Shown piece after piece: positions 1-5,768 of a stretch of 10,241 nucleotides of DNA. Position 1 is the first letter of the stretch. The number at the start of each line of letters is the position of its first letter. The notes under the pieces are model-generated. The model searched no databases. It was not told where the DNA came from and worked only from the letters and a program-made list of their open reading frames with translations. The translations under genes and the position numbers were made by a program. This DNA is from Cyanobium sp. M55B138 (lineage in GTDB: Bacteria > Cyanobacteriota > Cyanobacteriia > PCC-6307 > Cyanobiaceae). The stretch spans positions 1 through 10,241 of the forward strand of contig JAGYNF010000042.1 in the NCBI GenBank assembly GCA_018400215.1, in the 5' to 3' direction.

Positions 1-123
1 GCTGCCCGGATGAACCCGGCCCAGGTGGTGGAGAAAAGCCGAGAAGAAGGGCTGGGGATAGGTGAGCAGGTGGCGGGCATCGTGCGCTGCCACGGCGCCA
101 AACAGGGCGCTGGCCTGGCTCAT
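1..123 (-). CDS. Hypothetical protein, N-terminal part only (leaves window)
   Basis: An open frame starts with ATG at 123 and runs without a stop to the left edge, giving 41 residues (begins MSQASALFGAVAAHDARHLL). Its ATG overlaps the TGA of the upstream methyltransferase gene as ATGA (120-123), a classic arrangement for translational coupling, and this is the main reason to believe it is a gene. The visible part is rich in Ala, His and Phe and shows no motif I recognise. I assign no function. The plus-strand open frames over the same bases look like GC-driven shadows. Confidence 0.55.
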   Translation of the reverse strand, partial: MSQASALFGAVAAHDARHLLTYPQPFFSAFLHHLGRVHPGS

Positions 124-731
124 GGTCGCCGCTCCAGCACCAGCAGTCGGTTGTTGGCGGGCATGGCCCCATCGGCCACGGCCGCGAGGCCCAGGCCGCG
201 GGCCTGCTCCTGCAGCGCGAGGGCATCGCGCACGCCCATGGCCGGATCGAGGCTGCGCAGATGGGCGTCGAAGGCGGCGTTGCTGGCTGCGGTGTGCACG
301 CCGCCGTTGTGGAAGGGCCCGTAGAGCAGCAGCAGCCCGCCCGGCCGCAGCACCCGGGCGGCCCCCGCCAGCAGCTGGGGCACCGCCGCCGCCGGCATGA
401 TGTGGCAGGTGTTGGCGCTGAACACCGCGTCAAAGCCGGGGCGCGGCCATTGCTCGGAAGCCCCCACATCCAGACCGATGGCAGGCAGCAGCCGTGAACC
501 CGCCGCCAGGCTGGCGGGAGGCACCGCGGCGAGCTGGACCTGCAGGTCAGCCAGCACCGCGCCGCGCTCGCTGGCCTGCCAGGTCAATCCGGCCAGTTGC
601 TGGCAGAAAAAGCTGGCGTGCTGGCCACTGCCCGAGCCGATCTCCAGCACCTGGGCCTGGGCCGGCAGCCAGTCCTGGAGCGCCGCCAGGATGGGTCCCT
701 TGTTGCGCTCGCAGGCCGGGGAGAACAGCAT
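120..731 (-). CDS. DUF938 / METTL26-type SAM-dependent methyltransferase
   Basis: A 203-residue soluble protein of the DUF938 (UPF0585, METTL26-like) family, a class I SAM-dependent methyltransferase fold of unknown substrate. Family signatures visible in order: FSPACERNKGPIL at residues 3-15, the SAM-binding glycine loop EIGSGSGQHA at 30-39, WQASE at 51-55, the acidic/Asn-His block SANTCHIMP at 105-113, LRPGGLLLLYGPF at 128-140, a DPAMGVRD block at 162-169 and the C-terminal NNRLLVLE at 193-200. The length is normal for the family. The ATG at 731 is used, but the frame stays open upstream (reading GASAAIDR just before the ATG), so a slightly longer N-terminus from a non-ATG codon is possible. 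The stop overlaps the start of the next minus-strand gene. The gene is divergent from the exported protein at 795. The family call is from remembered conserved blocks. Confidence 0.88.
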   Translation of the reverse strand: MLFSPACERNKGPILAALQDWLPAQAQVLEIGSGSGQHASFFCQQLAGLTWQASERGAVLADLQVQLAAVPPASLAAGSRLLPAIGLDVGASEQWPRPGFDAVFSANTCHIMPAAAVPQLLAGAARVLRPGGLLLLYGPFHNGGVHTAASNAAFDAHLRSLDPAMGVRDALALQEQARGLGLAAVADGAMPANNRLLVLERRP

Positions 732-794
732 GCGATCGATCGCCGCACTGGCGCCATCATGGGACCCGTGCGTGTTGGATTTGGTGCCTTGGCC

Positions 795-1532
795 ATGAAT
801 CGGGTGGTGCGTCGTTGGTCTCCAGGTGTTGTGCTGCTGCTGTTGGCCTGCGGACCCGCCTACCGCGCCGGGGCAGCTGAGCTGGCGCCCGCCCAGCCAA
901 CGGCTGAACTGCGTCAGCAGAGCCAGCGCTATCTGGGGGTGTGGGCGCTGGTGGACAACGCCAACAACCTGTTCAACGTGCGACTGCGGCCCGACGGTCG
1001 CGCCACCAGCACCGTTGGAGTTGGGGGGGCGCCGCTGGCCGGTAGCGGGGCGCTCAGAGTGGCCCAGCTGAGCGAGCAGGGCCGCTGGCGTCCCTGGGGC
1101 AACGGCGTGCGCATCGACTACGCCGACGGTTGGACCGATGCGCTGTTGGTGGGGCCGGCGGGGCCGCTGCAGTGGTCATGGGAGCCGGGGGCCGATCGGA
1201 TGGAGCCGCCCAGCAATCACGGCAAGGCAGTGCGGCTTGATGGCCCCGCGGCCGCGGTGGTGGGGTTGTATTCCTTTCAGCCAACCCAGCCCGGCCTGCC
1301 GGCGTATACCGCCAGCTTGCTCTCCAACGGCCTGGCCTTCAACACCATCGACCAGCGCTCCGGTGGCGCCTGGCGCCTGGAGGCGGGGCGGGTGGTGATC
1401 GATTGGCTATCGGGCTGGCGCACCAGCTTTGTGCCGCGGGACCAGGCGCTTCTGGAGGTGAGCCATTGGCAGCCGGGGGCTGATCGCAGCGCCGCGGCCA
1501 CCGCCTTGCGGCAGGGGCAACGGCTGGATTGA
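795..1532 (+). CDS. Exported or lipid-anchored protein with two tandem copies of an unknown domain
   Basis: A 245-residue protein with an N-terminal export signal: basic MNRVVRRW, then a hydrophobic VVLLLLA stretch. It ends either in a possible lipobox LLAC (Cys19) or in an AGA|AE signal-peptidase I site near residue 27, so it is probably periplasmic or membrane-anchored. The mature part contains the same unit twice. Copy A (about 47-135) has GRWRPWGNGVRIDYADGW at 96-113 and WEPGADR at 129-135. Copy B (about 156-231) has GAWRLEAGRVVIDWLSGW at 191-208 and WQPGADR at 225-231. The spacing between the two blocks is nearly identical. Both copies look beta-rich, with Trp and Gly at turns. I do not recognise the family. 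ATG 759 in the same frame is an alternative start, but it would place 12 residues before the signal. The gene is convergent with trpA, 27 bases away, with a tandem repeat over its stop codon. Confidence 0.8.
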   Translation: MNRVVRRWSPGVVLLLLACGPAYRAGAAELAPAQPTAELRQQSQRYLGVWALVDNANNLFNVRLRPDGRATSTVGVGGAPLAGSGALRVAQLSEQGRWRPWGNGVRIDYADGWTDALLVGPAGPLQWSWEPGADRMEPPSNHGKAVRLDGPAAAVVGLYSFQPTQPGLPAYTASLLSNGLAFNTIDQRSGGAWRLEAGRVVIDWLSGWRTSFVPRDQALLEVSHWQPGADRSAAATALRQGQRLD

Positions 1533-1561
1533 ATCACTGGATTCAATCACTGGATTGGATC
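1527..1561. repeat. 13-bp tandem repeat forming a perfect hairpin between convergent genes
   Basis: The units GATTGAATCACTG (1527-1539) and GATTCAATCACTG (1540-1552) differ at one base and are followed by a degraded third unit, GATTGGATCA. The single G/C difference makes GATTGAATC (1527-1535) and GATTCAATC (1540-1548) a perfect 9-bp inverted repeat around the loop ACTG. The first unit contains the TGA stop (1530-1532) of the exported-protein gene, and the last bases touch the trpA stop. The hairpin could end transcription from both sides, but there is no T-tract, so that role is inference. Confidence 0.7.
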
Positions 1562-2378
1562 AGCCGTCGAGACCGGCGCGGAGCTCGGCGCAGAACCGAC
1601 CCGCCGCCTCCCCCACCGGCTGGCCTGCACCCTGGGCGGCGGCCATCACCTTCACCAGGGCACTGCCCACAATCGCCCCATCGGCCCCCCACTGGCGCAC
1701 CTGGCGGGCCTGCTCCACCCCGGAGATGCCGAAACCCACCGCCACCGGCGTGTCGCCCAACCCCTTGAGCTGCTGCACCAGGGTGCCCACCCGCGATTCC
1801 AGGGCGGTGCGCACGCCGGTCACGCCGGTGACGCTCACCAGATAGGTGAAGCCGCGGCTGGCCTGATGGATGCGGGCCATGCGCTCGGCCGGGGTGGTGG
1901 GGGCCACCAGCAGCACCAGATCCAGCCCATGGGCGGCGGCGATCAGCGAGAGCTTTTCGCCCTCTTCCAAGGGGAGGTCGGGCACCACCAGTCCGGCGGC
2001 ACCGGCGGCGGCGGCCTCTTCGCAGAAGGTCTCCATCCCCCGGTTTAAAAGGGGGTTGCTGTAGGTGAACAGCACCACCGGCAGGGTGAGTTCACCCTTG
2101 AGGGAGTGGAGCATGGCCAGCACCTGGGCCGGTGTGGTGCCATGGGCGAGGGCCCGGCTGGCGGCGGCCTGGATCACGGGGCCGTCGGCCAGGGGGTCGC
2201 TGTACGGGATGCCCAGTTCAACCAGGTCGGCCCCGGCGGCCTGGAGGGCCAGCAGGGTGGCGCGGGTGGTGGCCAGGTTTGGGTCGCCCGCCATCAAAAA
2301 GGGCATCAGGGCACAGCGGCCCTGGCTGCGCAGCTGGCCGAAACGCTGCTGGATTGGGGTGGCGGCGGCGGCGGTCAA
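1560..2378 (-). CDS. trpA: Tryptophan synthase alpha chain
   Basis: TrpA cleaves indole-3-glycerol phosphate to indole and glyceraldehyde 3-phosphate; the indole is channelled to TrpB, the last step of tryptophan synthesis in the cytoplasm. The (beta/alpha)8 barrel signatures are clear: PFLMAGDPN near residues 26-34, the catalytic glutamate in VELG (Glu54) and the catalytic aspartate in SDPLADG (Asp65), 11 apart as in E. coli Glu49/Asp60. [17 protein letters not shown] and VGFGIS blocks follow, the last binding phosphate. I place the start at a TTG (2378), giving 272 residues, close to the usual 262-270. The nearest in-frame ATG (2519) lies inside the upstream gene and would add about 47 unrelated residues. 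The gene follows the DUF3007 gene by 28 bases on the same strand and probably belongs to the same transcript. trpB is not in the window. Confidence 0.95.
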   Translation of the reverse strand: MTAAAATPIQQRFGQLRSQGRCALMPFLMAGDPNLATTRATLLALQAAGADLVELGIPYSDPLADGPVIQAAASRALAHGTTPAQVLAMLHSLKGELTLPVVLFTYSNPLLNRGMETFCEEAAAAGAAGLVVPDLPLEEGEKLSLIAAAHGLDLVLLVAPTTPAERMARIHQASRGFTYLVSVTGVTGVRTALESRVGTLVQQLKGLGDTPVAVGFGISGVEQARQVRQWGADGAIVGSALVKVMAAAQGAGQPVGEAAGRFCAELRAGLDG

Positions 2379-2406
2379 GGCAGCGTTGCAACAGATGGCA
2401 GCGAGC

Positions 2407-2778
2407 CTATGCCTCTCCGGTGCTGGGCTCGGGGCCCGGCTCCCCTTGGTGCGACTCCGGATCCAGTTGGCCGGTCTCGCGCAGCAGGCGCTCCTGTTCC
2501 CCAGGGCTGAGGGCCGCAAAGCGTCGCTGCAACTCAGCGTCGGTCATGGCGTCGTAGCCCTCGCGGTAGGTGCGCCGCTGCTGCATGTAGGTCATGTTGC
2601 CGGTGAGGGCCCGCAGCAGGTAGGTGGCGGTCCAGCCCACCACCAGCACCATCAACAGGGCCGAGGCGGCGATCCCGGCGGAGAAGTCCCCCAATCCCCC
2701 AGCCTGGAACAGGCCATAGCCGGCGGCCCCGAGGCCGAAGACGGCCAGGCCGAGCAACAGCGATTGGCCCTTGGTCAC
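2407..2778 (-). CDS. DUF3007 family membrane protein
   Basis: A 123-residue protein with two membrane segments, about residues 6-27 ([18 protein letters not shown]) and 34-56 ([20 protein letters not shown]), followed by a charged cytosol-type tail with [19 protein letters not shown] and a Pro/Glu-rich end. The tail pattern matches the DUF3007 family of cyanobacteria and plastid-bearing eukaryotes as I remember it. The function is not established here. It starts at GTG (2778), and this GTG overlaps the ndhL stop as GTGA (2775-2778), so the two are very likely translationally coupled. The gene order ndhL, DUF3007, trpA is one I recall from picocyanobacteria. Coupling to ndhL suggests a role linked to NDH-1 or thylakoid membranes, which is inference. 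Confidence 0.85.
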   Translation of the reverse strand: MTKGQSLLLGLAVFGLGAAGYGLFQAGGLGDFSAGIAASALLMVLVVGWTATYLLRALTGNMTYMQQRRTYREGYDAMTDAELQRRFAALSPGEQERLLRETGQLDPESHQGEPGPEPSTGEA

Positions 2779-3032
2779 GAATTGCCCTGCCCGGCCATGC
2801 GCAGGTTGATGAAGGGGGCAAACAGGATCAAGCCCGGGAAGAACAGGAACACCAGCCCGTACACCCCAAAACGCTCCAGCTTGCCCATCACGGTCCAGCG
2901 CTTCACCATCCAGGCGTAGAGCGCCAGGGGCACCACCACCAGATAGGCGCCGCCGATGGCGCCGTAGAGCCCGATCACCAGCAGCGATTCGGGGGAGAGG
3001 AAGCTGAAGATGGACTGGAGAAACCCAGGCAC
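2775..3032 (-). CDS. ndhL: NAD(P)H-quinone oxidoreductase subunit L (NDH-1)
   Basis: NdhL is a small oxygenic-phototroph-specific membrane subunit of thylakoid NDH-1, the complex that carries ferredoxin-dependent cyclic electron flow, respiration and CO2 uptake. The 85-residue product has the family layout: a first hydrophobic hairpin (about 17-43) with the conserved [19 protein letters not shown], then a second segment with [19 protein letters not shown] (about 60-78) and a short charged end. The start is GTG at 3032; upstream in frame there is no ATG before a stop (3063-3065), so GTG is favoured. Its stop overlaps the start of the DUF3007 gene. The upstream region toward the tRNA holds a 13-14 bp minisatellite that any promoter would have to sit in or beside. 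Confidence 0.92.
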   Translation of the reverse strand: MPGFLQSIFSFLSPESLLVIGLYGAIGGAYLVVVPLALYAWMVKRWTVMGKLERFGVYGLVFLFFPGLILFAPFINLRMAGQGNS

Positions 3033-3067
3033 AATGAGCAGGCGATGGGGAAAGGAATCATCTCAGG

Positions 3068-3160
3068 CGGACACCAGTTGGATGAACCAGTTTGGATGAA
3101 CCAGTTTGGATGGACCAGTTGGATGGACCAGTGCTAATGAACTGGTGGGTTTGGTGTCCG
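3068..3160. repeat. Minisatellite of 13-14 bp units inside a 9-bp inverted repeat
   Basis: Four clear units run head to tail: CCAGTTGGATGAA (3074-3086), CCAGTTTGGATGAA (3087-3100), CCAGTTTGGATGGA (3101-3114) and CCAGTTGGATGGA (3115-3127). A degraded fifth, CCAGTGCTAATGAA, fills 3128-3141. The block is bordered by CGGACACCA (3068-3076) and its exact reverse complement TGGTGTCCG (3152-3160). An inner AACTGG (3140-3145) can pair with any CCAGTT unit, so several alternative hairpins are possible. It lies between the 3' end of the tRNA and the start of ndhL. There are no spacers of CRISPR type. It could be a slippage-prone repeat, a processing structure for the tRNA or part of the ndhL leader. Confidence 0.8.
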
Positions 3161-3205
3161 ATGCAGGGGTGGGCGGATGTAAGGGTGGCCGGTGGATGCC
3201 AAAGG

Positions 3206-3280
3206 TGCGCCCGGCGGGATTCGAACCCGCACTGGGGTCATTTTAAGTGACCTGCCTGCTACCGGTTGGGCTACGGGCGC
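3206..3280 (-). tRNA. tRNA with anticodon UAA (Leu-type codon reading) but short variable loop
   Basis: The minus strand folds into a complete cloverleaf of 75 nt without CCA. The acceptor GCGCCCG pairs perfectly with CGGGCGC, followed by discriminator A. The D-arm is GCC/GGC with the GG pair in the loop (AACCGGTAGCA). The anticodon stem GGTCA/TGACC has loop CTTAAAA, so the anticodon is UAA (plus positions 3243-3245) with U33 and A37. The variable region is 5 nt (CCAGT), and the T-arm is GCGGG-TTCGAAT-CCCGC. UAA reads the leucine codon UUA (and UUG by wobble). Bacterial leucine tRNAs normally have a long class II variable arm, which is absent here. CCA is not encoded; the genome reads CCT after the discriminator. 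There is no group I intron. The tRNA fold is very sure; the amino acid it carries is not. Confidence 0.85.
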
Positions 3281-3313
3281 CAGACCGACCGGAGTCTATG
3301 GGTGGCACGGTGG

Positions 3314-3745
3314 CTAGATGAAGAACATGGGCTGGGGCTGGCACAGGGCCTGGCGCTCCTCGAGCAGCTGATCCAGGCTCGTCTGGCTGAGAATCCGTTG
3401 GCGCGCCTGCAGCAGGCGGCTGTCCAGCCCTGCGAGCACGCCGAATTCGGGGCTGAGCCGCTGGCCTGAACGCTGGCGGGCCGGCTGGCCCTCCAGGCAG
3501 TTCACCACCTCGTCGAGGTGGATGTCGGCCGGGGGGCGATTCAACCGATAGCCGCCCCGGGGGCCGCGGCTGCTGTGCAGCAGCCCGGCCCGGCGCAGGG
3601 CTGCCAGCACCTGTTCGAGGTAGCGCTCCGGGATTCCCTGGCGTTGGGCAATGTGCCCCACCTGCAGGAGTTGGCCACTGGCGTGGATGGAGGCCAGCTC
3701 CAGCAGGGCCACCAGGGCGTATTCGGTTTTGGCGCTCAATTGCAA
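3314..3745 (-). CDS. Rrf2 family transcriptional regulator
   Basis: A 143-residue winged-helix regulator of the Rrf2 family (relatives include IscR, CymR and NsrR). The N-terminus MQLSAKTEYALVALLELA is the typical family opening. The recognition region (about 33-52, IPERYLEQVLAALRRAG) and the wing with SRGPRGGYRL (59-68) follow. Only two cysteines exist (Cys83, Cys135), and the three-Cys cluster-binding loop of IscR around residues 90-105 is missing, so an IscR-type Fe-S cluster is unlikely by the usual ligands. The start is set at TTG 3745 because it gives the family N-terminus; no ATG in this frame fits. The frame stays open far upstream, antisense to the exchanger gene, and I treat that as a GC artefact. 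The gene is divergent from the exchanger (174 bases between them), which is a candidate target, and it lies 33 bases upstream of the tRNA on the same strand. Confidence 0.9.
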   Translation of the reverse strand: MQLSAKTEYALVALLELASIHASGQLLQVGHIAQRQGIPERYLEQVLAALRRAGLLHSSRGPRGGYRLNRPPADIHLDEVVNCLEGQPARQRSGQRLSPEFGVLAGLDSRLLQARQRILSQTSLDQLLEERQALCQPQPMFFI

Positions 3746-3783
3746 GGGGTCATGCCCGCCCTGTGCCGATTGTGCCAGGGGAT

Positions 3784-3805
3784 TTCCCGGTTTGCCGGTC
3801 GGGAA
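3784..3805. promoter_or_regulatory. Candidate operator dyad in the regulator-exchanger divergent region
   Basis: The dyad TTCCCG (3784-3789) and CGGGAA (3800-3805) spans 22 bp with a 10-bp spacer. An overlapping smaller dyad, CCGG-TTTG-CCGG, sits at 3787-3798. The dyad lies between the Rrf2-type regulator start (3745) and the exchanger start (3920). Rrf2 proteins bind as dimers to dyads of about this size, often in their own promoter. The base content is high in GC, so chance is not excluded, and the assignment is inference. Confidence 0.3.
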
Positions 3806-3919
3806 CGTTCCAACCACGGCGCAGTGGCCGCTTCGCGCTTTGTGCCCGCCGTTGGGCGCAGTCGGCGCTTGGGCATCAGAATTGCGGTTTGCGGTGCGGT
3901 CTGCGTGACCATCGGCCTG

Positions 3920-5002
3920 ATGCCCAGTTTTCTCGCCATCGTGGCGGGGATCGCGGTGTTGTTCGCGGGGGGGGAGCTGTTTGTGGCCGGCGCGACGGCC
4001 CTGGCCCTGGCGCTGGGCATTCCCCAGCTCGTCATCGGCCTCACCGTGGTGTCGCTGGGCACCAGTGCGCCGGAGTTGTTCGTGAGCCTGCAGGCCTTGA
4101 TCCAGGGCAGCAGTGCCATCGACATTGCCGCCAGCAATGTGGTGGGGAGCAATATTTTCAACATCCTGGTGGTGCTCGGCCTCAGCGCCGTGGTGGTGCC
4201 CCTGCGGGTCAAGAGCCGGCTGGTGCGGCGCGACGTGCCGCTGCTGGTGGCGATCTCGCTGGCGGTTTGGGGGATGGCTTCGGCGGGTCGCCTCACCTGG
4301 CAGGCAGGCTTGGCCCTGTTGGTGGCGCTGGTGATCATCCTGGTCTGGGAGATGCGCAGCGCCAGCGAAAATCCCGAGGAGTCTGGAGGGGAGTCGGATC
4401 TGCCGGAGTCGGTGGGCGCCCCTGCGGTGACCCTGATCAAGCTGGTGGCGGGCCTGGCCCTGCTGGTGCTGGGCTCCCAGGTGTTGGTGTGGGGCGCCAC
4501 CACGGCGGCCCGCGGCCTGGGGGTGAGCCAGACCCTGATCGGGCTCACCATCGTGGCGGCGGGCACCTCCATGCCGGAGTTGGTCACCTCCCTGGTGGCG
4601 GCTTACCGGGGCCAGACCGACCTGGCGATTGGCAATGTGGTGGGCAGCAACCTGCTCAACCTGCTGCTGATCCTGGGGGTGTGTGCCGTGGTGTCGGGGC
4701 CGCAGGGCCTGGCCGTGAATACGGTGCTGGTGGAACGGGATCTGCCGGTGATGGTGGTCACCACCCTGGCTTGCCTGCCGATCTTCTGGACCCGGGGCGT
4801 GATCACCCGGCTGGAGGGGGCCATCCTCTTCGGCCTCTACGTGCTCTACCTGGTGGAACACCTGTTGAGTGCCACCCGCTCCGATTCCCTCGATGAATTT
4901 CGGCTGCTGGTGCTGGTGTTGGTGTTGCCGCTGCTGCTGGTGTTTCTGGTGGCCCAGATGATCCGCTGGCGGTCGATCGACCGGCGCAGAGGCTCCACCT
5001 GA
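3920..5002 (+). CDS. Cation/calcium exchanger of the CaCA family (YrbG-like)
   Basis: A 360-residue integral membrane antiporter of the CaCA superfamily, expected to export Ca2+ (or another cation) in exchange for Na+ or H+ across the cytoplasmic membrane. The two inverted alpha-repeats that form the ion site are clear: GLTVVSLGTSAPELFVSLQA (GTSAPE at 47-52) with ASNVVGSNIFNILVVLG, and GLTIVAAGTSMPELVTSLVA (GTSMPE at 215-220) with IGNVVGSNLLNLLLILG. The key glutamates Glu52 and Glu219-220 region and the GSN asparagines are present. A short acidic linker (SENPEESGGESDLPES) joins the halves. About ten to eleven membrane spans are visible, with a final span before a basic tail. ATG 3920 is chosen; GTG 3905 would add five residues. 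The ion specificity cannot be read. It is convergent with ktrA. Confidence 0.9.
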   Translation: MPSFLAIVAGIAVLFAGGELFVAGATALALALGIPQLVIGLTVVSLGTSAPELFVSLQALIQGSSAIDIAASNVVGSNIFNILVVLGLSAVVVPLRVKSRLVRRDVPLLVAISLAVWGMASAGRLTWQAGLALLVALVIILVWEMRSASENPEESGGESDLPESVGAPAVTLIKLVAGLALLVLGSQVLVWGATTAARGLGVSQTLIGLTIVAAGTSMPELVTSLVAAYRGQTDLAIGNVVGSNLLNLLLILGVCAVVSGPQGLAVNTVLVERDLPVMVVTTLACLPIFWTRGVITRLEGAILFGLYVLYLVEHLLSATRSDSLDEFRLLVLVLVLPLLLVFLVAQMIRWRSIDRRRGST

Positions 5003-5026
5003 CTGGCTCCACCTGACTGGATCCAG
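4991..5026. repeat. Exact 14-bp tandem duplication over the exchanger stop codon, plus palindrome
   Basis: GGCTCCACCTGACT occurs at 4991-5004 and again at 5005-5018 without change, followed by a partial third copy, GGATCCAGCTG. The first copy contains the TGA stop (5000-5002) of the exchanger gene. The junction creates the 10-bp palindrome CTGGATCCAG (5017-5026). It sits in the 45-base gap before the convergent ktrA stop. There is no T-tract, so it is not a standard terminator. Confidence 0.75.
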
Positions 5027-5047
5027 CTGCGTGGTGACTGGCCCGAT

Positions 5048-5752
5048 TCAGGCCCCCGGTAGGGCCGCCAGGGCTTCGCTGCTGCCCATCACCACCAGCA
5101 ATTCGCCGGCCTCCAGCACATGGGAGGCTGGCGGGTTGACGGTGAGGTGGTTGTCCGGGCCCGCGGCGAGCACATTCACGTTGGAGTTCTTGCGCAGGTT
5201 GAGCTCCCGCAACGAGTGCCCCACAAACGCATCGGGAACCCGGATCTCCTCGATGAAGTTCTGGTCATCCAGGCGCAGGCGCTCCAGCAGGTTGGGGCGC
5301 ACCAGCTCCATGCCCAGCCGGTGGCCCTGCATTTTGGAGGGGAAGACCACCCGATCGGCCCCCACCCGCTGCAGCATTTTCATGTGCAGATCACTGGTGG
5401 CCCGGGCGATCACCTGCCTCACCCGGCTGCCCTCGCTGTCTTTGACGATCAAGGTGGCGGTGATGCTGGCGGAGATGGGCTCACTCATGGCCACCACCAC
5501 CGTGCCCACATCGAGCACGCCGGCTTCCCGCAGGGCCTCCTCATCGGTGCAGTCCACGACCCGGGCCTGGATGGCCGGATCCACCTGCCGCAGGGCATCA
5601 ACCGCCTTTTGATCGCTGTCGATCGCCAGCACATCGGCGCCTGCCTTGATCAGTTCGCTGCACACAGCCGTGCCGAAGCGGCCCACGCCGATCACGGCGA
5701 AGCCCCCCCTGGCGGTGCCTTCAGCGGGGTTCCAATGCCACCAATTGCCCAT
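5048..5752 (-). CDS. ktrA: K+ uptake regulatory subunit KtrA (RCK protein)
   Basis: A 234-residue cytoplasmic RCK protein that would form a nucleotide-gated ring on KtrB and open the K+ pore in response to ATP/ADP. The N-terminal Rossmann RCK_N domain begins with the nucleotide loop GVGRFG at 22-27, the acidic residue after strand two (Asp45, AIDSDQ), then VDCTDEEALREAGV and ARATSDLHMKMLQRVGADRVVFPS. The RCK_C domain follows, with IPEA-like VPDAFVGHSLRELNLR and a final GELLVVMGS. The length is normal for KtrA (about 220-235), which separates it from the double-length TrkA. It starts 16 bases after the ktrB stop on the same strand, so the two are almost certainly one operon. The extra N-terminal 15 residues (MGNWWHWNPAEG) are Trp-rich. 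Confidence 0.93.
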   Translation of the reverse strand: MGNWWHWNPAEGTARGGFAVIGVGRFGTAVCSELIKAGADVLAIDSDQKAVDALRQVDPAIQARVVDCTDEEALREAGVLDVGTVVVAMSEPISASITATLIVKDSEGSRVRQVIARATSDLHMKMLQRVGADRVVFPSKMQGHRLGMELVRPNLLERLRLDDQNFIEEIRVPDAFVGHSLRELNLRKNSNVNVLAAGPDNHLTVNPPASHVLEAGELLVVMGSSEALAALPGA

Positions 5753-5768
5753 GGATGAGGGGTCTCCT

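Noticed and set aside
10..880. Plus-strand open frames over the methyltransferase gene
   Set aside because: They are Ala/Arg/Pro-rich shadows; the minus-strand frame shows clear DUF938 motifs.
2379..2519. Longer TrpA from the ATG at 2519
   Set aside because: The added residues come from the out-of-frame end of the DUF3007 gene and have no TrpA similarity; TTG 2378 gives the family length.
3068..3160. Possible CRISPR array
   Set aside because: The units are 13-14 bp, directly abutting and without unique spacers, so it is a tandem minisatellite.
3206..3280. Group I intron in the UAA tRNA, as in many cyanobacterial trnL-UAA genes
   Set aside because: The anticodon loop is uninterrupted and the gene is only 75 bases long.
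3746..4861. Upstream extension of the Rrf2 reading frame, open for more than 370 codons antisense to the exchanger
   Set aside because: It is Gln/His/Arg-rich, lacks any family pattern and mirrors the codon bias of the exchanger gene; absence of stops is expected opposite high-GC coding DNA.
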